NCBI GenBank assembly: GCA_004431415.1
Contig: QPMI01000407.1
Location: forward strand, 32,936 to 96,935
Source of the DNA: Cyanophora paradoxa
Taxonomy: Eukaryota > Glaucocystophyceae > Cyanophorales > Cyanophoraceae
Reading direction: 5' to 3'
DNA length: 64,000 nt
Shown here: piece after piece, positions 43,728-54,815 of the stretch
Position numbering within the stretch: the stretch's first letter is position 1
How the letters are laid out: every line of letters begins with the position of its first letter
Position numbers and translations under genes: made by a program
Notes under the pieces: generated by a model
The model's database searches: none
Told to the model about the DNA's origin: nothing
Seen by the model: only the letters and a program-made list of their open reading frames with translations

Positions 43728-44311
43728 CAGGCTGCAGCTCAGCGGCTGGCTGCGGCGCCCGGCGGCGCCGGCCGCGACGCGGCCGCGGGCGCGGGCCGGG
43801 CGGCCCGCCGGGCCGGGCGCCGGCCTGGGCCGGGGCCGCCGGGCCCGGGGCCAAGTTGAAAGATCGCCCGGCCATTGATTCTTCAATAATAATTATCAAT
43901 CACCGAGTCAAAGACTCAATCCAACGATCATCGATCATGCAGTGACATCCCATGAATCGGCCATGATGCACCAGAGACCGGAGTCGGTCCTGCTGTCGGG
44001 ACTCGGGAGTCGGGAGTCTCGGAGTCGCGATCGGGACTCCGGACTCCGGAGTACCCGGACTCCGGATCGCCAAATTAAATTGAATGCACATCTATGTATA
44101 TAGACGCGTGCACGTGCACGTGCGTTCGCGATCGCCAGTCGTCGCGATCGCTCGTCGGTGATCATGATATATATTATATATATACATTTCCCCCCGGCCC
44201 AGTGAACCGGTCCGGCGCCGGCGGCCCGGGCCCCGGGCCCCGGGCGGCGGGGCCGGCTGGGCGGCCCGGTTCCGGTACCGTACTGTCCGACGGTCACGGC
44301 GTCACCGTGGC

Positions 44312-45154
44312 ATGCGCATAATATGTCCTTTTTGCGTAATTTCTAAGGAGGTGGACTCCGGGAGTTCGCCGTCCGTGGGACTAGTACTGTCCCGTTGGCC
44401 ATGGGGGTCCCGGAGAGTCCGGGATCGATATCCCTGGTGGTCGCCCGCCTCCTGCGCCGTCCCCTCCTGTTCTGGCCGGGCTCCTGTAGTGACCCTTGGG
44501 CCCGTCTCCATTCCTGCTCTCGCTGCCCCTCTCGACGCTCCTTTCCCCCCATTCCCTGCGGTCCCGATTCCTGTGCTCCGGGATCCTTGGCCCACGTGCA
44601 CTGGCCCCGCCTCTAGATCTATCTCCTCCCTCCTTACAACTTGCTGTCACGGGGCCTCTTCGCTTGCCTGTTCCCCGGCAGGTCCCTGGTCATCTTGCAG
44701 CTCCGTACCCCTAGGCATTCTTACCTCTTCCCCTTGCTCCTCCACTTCCGCCCCCGCGTGGCCGCGCCCTCTTTCTGACGTCCTCCTGGCTCAGCCCCCT
44801 CTTCAGCCCATCCTTCTTGCCCCCGCTTCTGCAACTGTGACGCTGGGCGGCACTATCTTTTTGCATGCCCCTCCCGCCACTACGTCCCCGGTCTCTCTGC
44901 ATCTGCATCCACTTTCCCGGGTCCGCTTGCGAGCCCCCTCGCCTCCAGAGCTCGACATCACTTCGGCCTCCCTCGCCTCCGTTCTCGATTCTCCATACCC
45001 TTCGAATAGCCGCATTCTCTCTCCTCCTCCGCCCCCCCTCCCCCCCTCGAGCTCCGGATCCTCGGCCTCTGCCCCGCTTGCGAGTGTTGGCGAGACTGTC
45101 CTCTTTTCGGCATTGACACGAAGTCCAAAAAATACTGAAGACGAAGAAATTTAA
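44312..45154 (+). other. Long open frame of uncertain reality (280 codons)
   Basis: Starts ATG 44312; the product is Ser/Pro/Leu-rich with little charge, ending in an acidic NTEDEEI tail and TAA. Overlapping open frames exist on the other strand. It may be a real exon, part of an old retroelement, or a composition artefact of pyrimidine-rich DNA. No domain recognised. Confidence 0.25.
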
Positions 45155-45369
45155 AGATGATTATAAGCTTCTGCTTTGCAATTGCAGCGGCGACTACCTA
45201 TATACACTGGACTACCGTAGTACGCCCTGCATGGTTATATTATTAGTTTGAATCAATGTCTACCACAGTTGCAAGCGCATGAAACGCTACAGTTAGGGCC
45301 TTAAATGTGTGAGACGCGAAATTCATAGGCGAGCAAACGGCACACAAATCATACATACAGATCAGCGAG

Positions 45370-45652
45370 ACACATAGTAAAATGCGGAGTTTTAACCCTC
45401 GGCTTATCTTAATTGATTTTGTTGATATATCTCGTATATTCTATTTCAATCAATCGATAATCTGTGTATATCTTATCGAATATTCAATTATTTCGATTAT
45501 TTTGTATTCTTTTCGATATTTTATCGTAAATTTCTCTTATTTTCCGATTAGTCTTACTGAGTTAATCGATAATCTGTATATATTTCCGAATAATATAACT
45601 GAATCTCAATTAGATCTTGCCTCTGGTTAAAACTCCGCATTTTACTATGTGT
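45370..45652. mobile_element. Inverted-repeat element with 28-bp perfect ends
   Basis: The word ACACATAGTAAAATGCGGAG extended by TTTTAACC (45370-45397) recurs as its exact reverse complement at 45625-45652. The interior is AT-rich with two AATCGATAATCTGT copies. It is either a MITE or a remnant of element B's terminus. Confidence 0.7.
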
Positions 45653-45905
45653 GATTGGTCTAAAAGTTAATTGATTTAATCGATATTATATTCATGTACT
45701 TTCTCGATTAAATTTAATTAAATTTAATTCATTTAATCGGAAATATATCGCTAAACTCGATTAAGATCCATAAATGATTCATTTGTTTATATTAACAAAT
45801 CGATCTCTTATTGAATCCAATCGTAATTATACATGAAACTTATATGATTTTATCATTGTTTTGTTGAGTCTAAGGGGGGACCCTTAGGTTTTTTGAAATA
45901 ATTGG

Positions 45906-45998
45906 GTGTGACAGGTGTGACAGGTCTATCCAAAACTTTTGATAGTTCATTTTTAGGTTATTGAAAAGTTTGGGATAGACCTGTCACACCTGTCACAC
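45906..45998. terminator. Long hairpin 1, 3' of the integrase gene
   Basis: GTGTGACAGGTGTGACAGGT faces ACCTGTCACACCTGTCACAC, extended by CTATCC(C)AAA words, leaving a small loop. It is followed by AAACCATTTTCAGTAAG. Read on the minus strand it lies downstream of the integrase stop. A termination or 3'-processing role is inferred. Confidence 0.6.
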
Positions 45999-46102
45999 AA
46001 ACCATTTTCAGTAAGATCCTCTTTTATAATGAAAAACTCAGTAACAATATGAAAGAAGTTTATCTATGTAATTCTACTTAAATAAACAAATGAAATAATC
46101 GA

Positions 46103-46196
46103 GTGTGACAGGTGTGACAGGTCCATCCCAAACTTTTGAGAGTTCATTTTAGTGCTATAGAAAACTTTGGGATAGACCTGTCACACCTGTCACACA
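46103..46196. terminator. Long hairpin 2, 3' of the integrase gene
   Basis: Second copy of the same palindrome with the same right flank (AAACCATATTCAGTAAG), about 250 bases past the integrase stop in the minus-strand sense. Confidence 0.6.
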
Positions 46197-46447
46197 AACC
46201 ATATTCAGTAAGGACCTCATATATTGTTAAAATCTCAGTGTTAGTTGGTGTAGTTGATTCAAATAATGCATTTTATACTCTGATTCATTGTTATTTCCTG
46301 TGAAATTTGAGTCAACTCAATCCACTTAGTCAACCCTTGCATTGAATTCGTAACAAAATCCATATACTATCGATTAATATGAGTCAACCTTGAGTCCACT
46401 TTAATAATAGGGGGAATCTTGGGGAGATGCTTATTAGATGCTATTAA

Positions 46448-47833
46448 TTAGCTAGTTTTGGTCCTTTCTCTTAGTGTTCTTTGAGGTTTAGGGGCTGTAT
46501 ATGACTCCTTAGTAGTCTGAAAGTCATTATACCATCTTTGGCTATTCACTTCTGAAAGTTTCTGTGTTCCTGCTATAGTGAGCTTTTTGAGTTCCCTGTT
46601 AACTTTCCCAGCCTTCTCCTTTCTAGCCTCTATCAAAGGCTTATCTGGGACTTCATTAGCAGCTTCTATGCCTTCTCTCCTTATAGAAGCATCAACCCTA
46701 GCTTCCTCTTTAGCTTGCTCCAAGGCATCCACTGTAGGGGTTTCTAGATATTCAACTGCATTCACAGGCAACAGCTCATGGAAAGCAAACCTGTTTTCTA
46801 TGATCTCACCAGTGGGACTCCTTAGCTTAAACTTAAAGCCTTCCCTACTATCAACAGTGTAAACCATCCTAGACCAATTGTTACCCTGTTTAGCAAAGGG
46901 GTTCTTCTCAACTTTCACTCTAACAAACATGCCAGGCTGCATGGTATCAAGATAAGCTATTGATTTCTTGAATCTTTCATCTTCTAATCCCACTATATAC
47001 CTATAATGCTCCTCTGTAGTTTCACCTGGCTTCATCTTAGTAGCTGAGTGAACTGTATTATTGTAATTAAACTCAATATCACCCAACACATCAAAGAATC
47101 TAGCTGTGTTATTAGCTATGCAGTAGTTTGTGATCAGTCTCTTAATCTGCTTGTTAAAGGCTTCAATTCGACCTTGGCTTCTGTGGTCTGCAGTTCCACT
47201 CACTTGGTGTTCTATGTATTTACTAGATAAATACTCCTGGAATATTCGATTTTGGAACTCACTCCCAGCATCTGATTGAACCTTTACTATGGGTCTTGCC
47301 ACTCTCATTTCAAGCTGTTTAAATGCAGCTAATGTAGTGAGAGCTGATTTATCCCTTATAGGTATGATATACCCAGTTCTCAGTGTAGATTCCATTGCAG
47401 TCATAAAGGTATCATAGCCATTGTTTTGTTTCTTATAAGCTGGGAAAAAGAGCAAATCAATCACATAGGTATCAAGGGGTTGCCTAATTGGGACCATGGG
47501 ATCTCTCTTCCTAGATATAGCAGGTGCATTGATCTGAACAACTTCTTGTTTTTTATAGAACTCTTGCAACTGCTTATAGGATTCATCAGGTAACTCAGCC
47601 CTCATAGCTTGAAGCCCTTTGTAACCAGTTCTCACATCATAGAATCTCTTGGCAATCTTGCTTGTTTCTTTCACTGCAATAGCAACTGGGATCTCTACTG
47701 GGACAAGCTCTTTCATCTCTGACTTTTTTACAATTCGAGATTCCCCCTTTTCCTCCTTTGGAACTGTGATGGGCAGTAGGTTTCCTTGCAGTTGCTCAGT
47801 GGTTCTCCTAACTATTCTTCCAGTTGCTGGCAT
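46448..47833 (-). CDS. Retroviral-type (rve, DDE) integrase of element B
   Basis: 461 residues from ATG 47833, fully open. Catalytic residues: Asp in YVIDLLFFP (~122), Asp in VQSDAGSEF (~186), Glu in GRIEAFNKQIK (~221). The C-terminal FVRVKVEKNPF and GFKFKLRSPTG segments fit an SH3-like DNA-binding part. It is clearly different in sequence from element A's integrase, so the two elements do not share this gene by recent descent. It follows PolB on the same strand with a 3-base gap. It is one of the few unbroken genes of element B. Confidence 0.88.
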   Translation of the reverse strand: MPATGRIVRRTTEQLQGNLLPITVPKEEKGESRIVKKSEMKELVPVEIPVAIAVKETSKIAKRFYDVRTGYKGLQAMRAELPDESYKQLQEFYKKQEVVQINAPAISRKRDPMVPIRQPLDTYVIDLLFFPAYKKQNNGYDTFMTAMESTLRTGYIIPIRDKSALTTLAAFKQLEMRVARPIVKVQSDAGSEFQNRIFQEYLSSKYIEHQVSGTADHRSQGRIEAFNKQIKRLITNYCIANNTARFFDVLGDIEFNYNNTVHSATKMKPGETTEEHYRYIVGLEDERFKKSIAYLDTMQPGMFVRVKVEKNPFAKQGNNWSRMVYTVDSREGFKFKLRSPTGEIIENRFAFHELLPVNAVEYLETPTVDALEQAKEEARVDASIRREGIEAANEVPDKPLIEARKEKAGKVNRELKKLTIAGTQKLSEVNSQRWYNDFQTTKESYTAPKPQRTLRERTKTS

Positions 47834-47836
47834 CTC

Positions 47837-50800
47837 TTAATTAAAAGGAACAGAATTAATACCATCTGGTAAGATGTATCTCTTTGCATCAAAGCAGTTT
47901 AGGGCAACCCTTCTACTCACAGTGTCTATTATTGTGTGATCTGCCCTTCTTTTCTGCTTTGCAGTCACAGTCTTGCTGATACCTGCAAATAAACACTGCT
48001 TAAAATCATTAAATTGGAGTTCCTCAGTGGAAGTCCCAGAGAGCTTACTCCTCTCAATCTCAGCAGTTCTGAAACTGTAAACTTTTGCTCTCAGACCCAC
48101 ATACTCCAATATAGCAGAGCCAGGCATTTCATTTTTGTATTTACCTGGGGTCATTCTGGAATCACCTCCAAGGTCTAATGCATAGGATATATTCTCTATA
48201 TCTTTTTGTAGGGTCTTAGATTCGATATATAGACAAAAGGAGTCAGTATCATGGAATAGTAACTTTGCTTTTGTCCATTGGGACCTTACAGTATCATAGA
48301 AGAACTTGTAGTTATGCAGTTTGGCTGCATCCAGAACATAAGCCCCAATAGCAACTGGCTTATCTAGCTTCACATGCTTTGTGTAAAACTCAAAGGCAAC
48401 TGCTTTTTCGTTTATGGGACTTGTTGATTTCACCAATGGGGAAGCTGCATATTTCATAAACAGTTTCTCACTGTTTGCAATCTTAACCACAGATCTACCT
48501 CTGCAAGATTCAATGCATTTCCCATAGATTGAGGTATTCATGAGTTTATAGAAATCAGCCTCGAATTTATTCACTGCTTTCCTTCTCATATCAGTATTCA
48601 GCTCAATGTAGGGTTTCATTACAGGAGCCACAGTAAATGATAGGACCCTGTGAACCTTCTTTAGTTTCACCCCTTTGTCCAACAGATACTGTAGAAGAGG
48701 CTCAGAAACTACATAGTTGGTCACAGAACCAAAGGTTGCAGTTAGCTTAGGGGTTTTATCAAGCTCTTCTCCTGAGAGATCCAATAGGCTTTTTTGATAT
48801 TGTGATAATTCGGCATATTCTACTATTTTCTTGTTAATAATTAGAGGGAAATCACTGTGATCTAGAAACAGCCTAATTGGGTAATCCAGATCAACTTCTA
48901 GGAAACTGGATCTGTTATCTTGTGGGTTGAATTCGGTCTCCCATCTAAAATCACCAACTGGGATTGGCTGACTCAAACAGTAGCCATACAAGTTGTTAGC
49001 ATCAAACAGCATAATATGGGAGTTCTCACCATCAGCCTCAGCATACCTACAAGGCATTGTTGCAAAGCCACCCCTGATTCCCCTCTCAACAAATTCGTAT
49101 TGCTCTACATCACTTATAAGCTCTATTTTTGCCTTGGTGGTCCTAAGCATAGCATCCCAAGATAACCCAGGTGCAGATACATAATGAACTGGGTCAAGTC
49201 CATATACTGAGTGTGAAAGCCTTCTAAAAGCCTGGAATTTGTTCATTAACTCATCTACATCATCAGCTCCGAAATCCATGAAATTACTTGCATCAATGAA
49301 CTTGTAAAGACCCCATTGCAATGAAAGGTATTGATCAAAGTTTTTCGAAAGGATTTCGATTCGCTTTTTATCACCCATGCCTGCTATTTTTCTGAAAATG
49401 AATGTCCCACAGTCATCCATTTGGTCAACAACAACTGCAACTTTGGTTTGCTTTGAGATTCTCCTATGGAGATTGCAGTTTCTGCATGCAGGAGCAATAT
49501 AATGACCTGTGTGGTGATCATGATCCCTGCATTTGAAGTTCTCTTTGGTGAACCTCTCACTGCAAAGGTAACAGTGTTTAGTAGCCTTGTAAATTGCTTT
49601 CTGCTCATCTGTGAGTTCATTCATGGGAATATTGGTAAACAGGAAATCGATTAGCTCTCTTGCTTTGGATTCCAAGCATTCAAACAGACCTCCCATTGGA
49701 TCCTGACCCTCAAATCGAAACTCCTGAACATCTGCCCCAGTGACTATTCTAATGTTGACTGCTGAGACTTCTCTCTTGGATTTTGATGCATCAATGGGGA
49801 TGCTTCTATGTTCAATCTTGCAGTACACCACAACAGGAAGCCACACAGTTTTCCTGAGGTTTTTCAGTCCAAACTCTATGGTGGTCTCAGGTTTAGGTGT
49901 GATTCCCTTTGAGAGTCTCCAATCAATGCATCTGTTTGAGTCCACATGAGCAGTGAGTTTAGCCTCAGACCTGAATCGAGATAAGCATGTATCACAGTAG
50001 TGTAACTTTTGATCCTTGGTTTTATCAAGGGCAACTCTGAGAAGTCTTGAAAGGACATGATAGTAATATAGTGACCATTCCCTTCATCATCATGAATGAG
50101 CATTAGATTAATCTTTTGCTTTCTGCCTGGGTTGCTGGATTGATGTAGGGGATATATAACATCTCCATCCATTCCAAATATGTTTATGCTGATGCCTGCA
50201 TTTTGAGATTCGAATTTATCAATGATTTCAGCATCACAAGGAACAGGGAATGGGATATTGTCGAAATTGAGAGCCAAAGGATTGTATGTGGTTGGTGAGT
50301 ATTTCCATTTGCGATATTGTGTAAGCTCACTTCTCTTGTGGAATTTACATCTTTCCTATGGATCCATGCCAAAATGGCATTTTCAAAGCAAGAATCATCA
50401 ATATTTCGAATATTCACTGTGGCTCTCTTGGCTGCAATTGATTCTGGTGTTTTAACATAGCAGCCACCAGTTGGGCATAACTCATAATAGCAACTCTTAG
50501 CATTTCGATTCTCTCCAATCGATAGCTATCAACAACATTCATCTGTTCCTGACACATTTGGGCTGCTTTATTCAGCTCAGTTCGAATATTTCTCGATTTG
50601 GTTAATACAAAATAATCGCTGTAAATGTATTTCGATATCCAAACCTGTGGATTGCTGACTTTTACGAACTTGCAGATAAACGACAAGCGAACTTTGATTG
50701 CCCTGAATTGATCCAGACTATCTCTTAAACGTTTTGGTAGAGAGGTTGCAATTCTATCTAAATATTCAATCACATCTACCACAACTTCCCTTCTGGCTCT

Positions 50801-51031
50801 GTATGTGAGCCAGCGATATAATTCATTCATGGCTGTTCCATCTTCTGCCTCTGGTTCTATTTGCCTCAGGCGATCGAGTTCATCAAGAGTCTCAACTTTG
50901 TCATAGAGGTTATTGGCTTTTCTGGTTAATTTTGCTAAAGTGGGTCTGCCCCTTGAAATAAATCCGATTTCCCGGTCATATTCAGCCTCTGTGATTTCAT
51001 GGGCTGCATACAGTGTTCCCAGTAATCCCAT
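47837..51031 (-). pseudogene. Polinton-type family B DNA polymerase with EndoVII-like zinc motif, frameshifted
   Basis: From 51031 the frame runs through VRLSFICKFVKV to RLERIEML. It then shifts to CYVKTPESIAAKRATVNIRN and IDDSCFENAILAW, shifts to FPVPCDAEIIDKFES with NAGISINIFGMDG, and at about 50030 to a C2H2 knuckle (HYCDTCLSRF) and the long 702-codon frame ending at 47837. This order matches animal Polinton PolB proteins as I know them. The long frame has an endonuclease-VII-like CYLCSERF..CRDHDHHTGHY..CRNCNLHRR, then polymerase motifs FDANNLYGYCLSQP, LMNTSIYGKC and FHDTDSFCLYIE. The polymerase domain itself is open. It lacks similarity in layout to element A's PolB. Confidence 0.85.
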
Positions 51032-51136
51032 GAGTTCCCATTTCTTCTCTCTAATGAGTCTGTTGCTAATTCGGCATAGTTCCTAACTTGTTCCTACTAA
51101 AAGGGAGGTTTTAAATGGGATATTCCGAACGCGAAA

Positions 51137-51170
51137 ATACTTAAAGGAATTTTATATTGTATATATATAG
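51137..51170 (+). promoter_or_regulatory. Promoter-like motif 1: ACTTAAAG plus TATA run
   Basis: ATACTTAAAGGAATTTTATA then TTGTATATATATAG, ending 17 bases before the ATG of the RING-type gene. Confidence 0.5.
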
Positions 51171-51186
51171 AAGCCAAATAGCAAGA

Positions 51187-51530
51187 ATGAATCCGGACGG
51201 TCAAAGAACGCTTAGTATTTCAGCCATCATGAGAAGTATTAAAGAAAGAAATGAATCCTGTGAAAACTCAGAATATAAACGAATTCTATGCAGTTTATGT
51301 AAATGTGATGAGACTAGCTATGATCAGTTTGTATGTGATCAATGCTTCAAGACAGTCTGTATAGGATGCATGAAACAGCAAGAGGAAATAGTCGGAATAC
51401 AAAATGCCCATTCTGTAGAAACACATTACAGTATCCAGAGTTCACCTTGTTCAACATTCTGGACTACAATGCATGTGATGTTGAAACAATTACATTTGGC
51501 TGAGCAACAAAAAATGATTTAAAGAATTCT
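51187..51530 (+). pseudogene. RING-type zinc-finger protein, frameshifted
   Basis: From ATG 51187 (MNPDGQRTLSISAIM). Cys pairs: CSLCKC, CDQC, CIGC; then the frame shifts at about 51400, after which KCPFCRNTLQYPE supplies the last pair. The spacing fits a RING finger, so a ubiquitin-ligase-like or regulatory role is possible. No counterpart in element A. Confidence 0.55.
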
Positions 51531-51546
51531 CTATATATATTAAGAG
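51516..51546 (+). promoter_or_regulatory. Promoter-like motif 2
   Basis: GATTTAAAGAATTCTCTATA then TATATTAAGAG, ending 12 bases before ATG 51559. Confidence 0.45.
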
Positions 51547-51558
51547 AGACAGAGGAAA

Positions 51559-51809
51559 AATGCCACTCAGTGAAGCCAGAAGAGAGCTATGAAGAGATAC
51601 AGCAAACTGAAAAAGGTAAGGCTCAAATCAAAAAGTTTAACGAAAAAATAGCCACACAGCTTAGAGATCTATATCAAACGATGATACCTATAGAGCCATG
51701 AAAATAGCCAGTTCATGTCAGCGAAAGTATGCAGCCAATGCAGTCTGCTTTGTAAAATATTTATATGATGTCCCTTACTCAAATCGAGGGAGAAAATTGA
51801 AACATGTCT
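51559..51809 (+). pseudogene. One or two small ORFs, frameshifted
   Basis: ATG 51559 gives MPLSEARREL then a stop; the next frame continues as SYEEIQQTEKGKAQIKKF to a stop at about 51700. Its TGA overlaps an ATG opening a 37-residue frame (MKIASSCQRKYAANAV..) ending at about 51809. It may be one gene broken twice. Family unknown. Confidence 0.4.
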
Positions 51810-51967
51810 AAATTATTTTTCCCAGCATATTACTAGGCTGGGATATGCTGTTTATTCGCTGAAATACCCATTCATCCTTTTGTATCTAAACCACTCGATA
51901 AGTCGTGTGGAAATATTTCGTAGGATACTTCTCGATTTCCAACAAAAAATGATTGGGGGACCCAAAA

Positions 51968-52002
51968 CTACTTAAAGAAAAATCTTCTATATATATAAAA
52001 GG
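51968..52002 (+). promoter_or_regulatory. Promoter-like motif 3
   Basis: CTACTTAAAGAAAAATCTTC then TATATATATAAAAGG, ending 18 bases before ATG 52020 of the primase-helicase gene. Confidence 0.5.
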
Positions 52003-52019
52003 ACCCCCAATCGCTGAAA

Positions 52020-54242
52020 ATGAACGCCAAACAGACTAAATCGCTCAAATCGCTCGCTAACTGCTCAGATCTGATGAGGATCTAGCCAAAAACATGATTA
52101 TCCAGTGAAACCTGACAGCAAAGACCCTGTTTTCAAGCATAAGGGAGTGCTTGGTCCTGGGAAAAGTATGAGGAAGCGCTGGCAACTAATCAGTATGTAT
52201 CTTGGGGCATTCTGCTCTCAGACAACATGATGGTTATTGACTTTGATGATGAGGAGAACTTTGAGAAATTCCGGATATGTTTCCTGATGACTTTGATGCC
52301 AATCAACCCATGGCAAAAACTAAAAAAGGCTATCATGTCTACTTTAAACGACCTGAGGAGTTCACTAAACTCAAAATCACCGATAAGGCTCCAGGCTTTA
52401 AAGGCTTTGAAAAGGTTGACCTGAAAACAATCACTGGAACTGGAACTTCTGGATTGATCAATGTGTGTCCCAGTGTCAACAAGGCTTGGGTGATCTCCCC
52501 ATGGGATGATACCTGTGATTTCAATGAGCCTACTGATGACTTCAAAAAGTGGATTATAGATAACTACATCTATAAGAGTGAGTATACTGCTAATGCTACC
52601 TCATATGATGAACTTGAAAACAATATTATCAAAGAGCTGGTGGATATGGGATTTATGCATCCCAATATAATCTCTAAAACTGAACTTGGCTTTAACTTTG
52701 ATGCTGCTAACAAGGACTCAATTGCCCATGCTGCAATGGTTCACATGAATCGAATAACTGGTATGTTATGAAAGCTAAAGGAGATGATAACAAATACATT
52801 GTGTCAAGCTACAGTGGAAATTGCAAAAAACGATTCATCTGCATTGGAATGCAATCTGATATCTTTAATCTTATAGATAAATCCGCTGGTTCTGGTGGCG
52901 CTCATTATGATGTAGTTTAGTATGCAAAGGTTCTTAAACATACATGGAGATACTCCAAAAAGTCATGGTTCAAACTCAATACTGATACTGGATTTGGGAG
53001 CTTGATGACACAAACCTAAGATTTACCTAGATATAAGCCGTCTTGTTGTCCCCCATACCTTGGAAGGGCTGTGCATTATAGTCAAAGAGCTTTAAAGGAT
53101 GAGGAACAAAGCAGCTTTCGAAGAAAGATCCAAAACATTGATGCCATTGCCAAAAATCTTAAACAATCAGGATTTCGCAAATCCCTTCTGACTGACTTGG
53201 TCCCACTGCTGAATGATGATGATTCTTTGAGAAGATTGACACTGTACCATATGTGATTGGATTCGAAAATGGTTATTGATCTACAACTATGACTTTCAGA
53301 AAGGGTAAACTGGAAGATATGGTGAGCAAGACTGTGGGTTATGACTATACTGAAAATGTAGACCCCAAGAAAATAGAGCATCTCAATCAGATTTATAAAG
53401 AGATTGTGGATGATCCAGCAGAGCGAAAGTATCTTCTGGCATCATTGCAATTGCCTTAGTGGATCAACTAAATCCCAGAAGTTCTATATGTGGACTGGTG
53501 CTGGTGCTAATGGTAAATCACTTGTTCAGGAATACTGCAAACAGATATCTGGTCGCTATTACAGCCCTCTCGAAATATCCTATTGGACTAAGCCTAAAAA
53601 GAACTCATCAGAGGCTACTCCTGAACTTGCCAAACTTCTTGGAAAGCGACTTGTATTCAGTAATGAGGCTGAAGATGGTGATAAACTGCAGATCTCCAAG
53701 ATTAAGGAGGTCACAGGTGGAAATGAAATGACTGTGAGAGCCTTGTTCAAAGACCCAGTTATCCTTACCCAATGTTTCAGGTCTACATTACAACTAATGA
53801 CAATTTGACTATAAATAAACCAGACTTTGCAATTCAAAGAAGACTTTCCTATCAGAGATTCAATAATATATTCAGAGAGAAGCCAGAAGCTGGTCAAAAG
53901 AAAGCTGACCCAACTCTGTTCACACTTCTACACAATGATGATGAGTATAAGATGGCTCACATGAAGATATTACTGGATATGTGGAAGAACAAAGAGGTTG
54001 AAGAGATCTTAAGAAGTCCCCCTCAATCGATTATTGAACAGGGAATTAACTTTATAGCTGAAAATGATAAGATTGGTGAATGGCTTCGAGATAATTTCGA
54101 GGTTACACATAATGCTAACGACTTTGTTTCCAGTGATATCATTTACAAATCATACAAAAGTGTTGATGATAAAGTTGAATGTGTATCTGTTATGAAAAGA
54201 GTAAGGGAGATCTTCAATGTTAAATCAGAGAAAACGAGTTAA
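52020..54242 (+). pseudogene. Primase-polymerase / SF3 (D5-like) helicase, frameshifted
   Basis: From ATG 52020 the sense is spread over several frames. The primase-polymerase part shows an acidic pair in MVIDFDDEENFEKF (about 52230) and a His motif in KKGYHVYFKRP (about 52330), as in archaeo-eukaryotic primases. Then come TITGTGTSGLINVCPS and a D5-N-like middle. The helicase has Walker A FYMWTGAGANGKSL (about 53485), acidic box LVFSNEAED (about 53655) and sensor YITTNDNL (about 53780). It would prime and unwind DNA during replication. Several stops and shifts (after 52070, near 52270, 52770, 52918, 53018, 53458, 53780) mean it cannot be made as one protein from this sequence. Confidence 0.8.
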
Positions 54243-54380
54243 TGATTCTTGCCAGAGGATATATTGGACTTCGAAAGATAACAAGGGTTCAAGGAAGACA
54301 ATGAAGTGATGCCGAATATTAAACAAAACGATTAATGATTGAGATTTATATGTATTTTTATAGCCTTACTGAAAATGGTT

Positions 54381-54481
54381 TGTGTGACAGGTGTCACAGG
54401 TCCATCCCAAGGAAAGCCCTGGTGAAAAGTTGATTTTCAAAATCGATGGGATAGACCTGTCACACCTGTCACACCTGTCAC
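54381..54481. terminator. Long hairpin 3, 3' of the primase-helicase gene
   Basis: CTTACTGAAAATGGTTTGTG leads into GACAGGTGTCACAGGTCCATCCC, facing GGGATAGACCTGTCACACC. It is an inverted copy of hairpins 1 and 2 together with their flank, so relative to transcription it has the same orientation as those. Confidence 0.6.
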
Positions 54482-54515
54482 AACACCTATCGAAAAAGAC
54501 CAAAATTTGACAAGA

Positions 54516-54547
54516 ATACTTAAGGCTTACTTGATTGTGTATAGTGA
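54516..54547 (+). promoter_or_regulatory. Promoter-like motif 4 (weaker)
   Basis: AATACTTAAGGCTTACTTGA then TTGTGTATAGTG, 8 bases before ATG 54555. It matches the ACTTAA word of motifs 1-3 but has a poorer TATA run. Confidence 0.35.
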
Positions 54548-54554
54548 AGACAAA

Positions 54555-54698
54555 ATGGCAAAGACTCTTGATGAGATGACCATGACTGAGTTAGATAAAT
54601 GCATAAAGCATGGAGATATAGGGGCATATATCGAAATGTCACAGAGATTGATAGGTTACAATATGTATGCAGCAAACCAAAGAGAAATAGATCAGTAA
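54555..54698 (+). CDS. Small 47-residue protein, unknown
   Basis: Starts MAKTLDEMTMTELDKCIK and ends NMYAANQREIDQ; charged and probably helical. It has its own promoter-like motif and follows hairpin 3, which supports it as a real short gene. Confidence 0.4.
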   Translation: MAKTLDEMTMTELDKCIKHGDIGAYIEMSQRLIGYNMYAANQREIDQ

Positions 54699-54815
54699 AC
54701 ATTCACATAACTGTTTCAGTGTCTGAGAATGCAAACAAAAAACAACAAAAGCATATTTACAAAAGTTATCTGTGACTTGATTGCAAGTATAAAGCCAATT
54801 CCTTTGTATATATTT

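Larger units (their letters stand above)
40929..44311. other. Intergenic region rich in palindromes and MITE-like elements
   Basis: No gene supported. The stretch 41050-41620 is full of self-complementary words (TCATGATCATGA, GTATACGTATAC, GCTAGCTATAGCTAGC). At 42600-43400 there are many short variants of GACTCAGTCA and CGAGTCCGACGGTCC, partly in tandem (43220-43290). At 43740-43850 there is an almost pure G+C stretch. Three inverted-repeat elements are listed separately. Confidence 0.5.
45155..46447. other. AT-rich left flank of element B
   Basis: Composition drops sharply from about 45140. It contains a 283-bp inverted-repeat element and two long hairpins, listed separately, and no gene. 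The left end of element B should lie here. Confidence 0.5.

Noticed and set aside
50414-51031. A separate gene upstream of element B PolB
   Set aside because: Its sequence continues, after a shift, into the conserved PolB N-terminal words, so it is the N-terminus of that gene.
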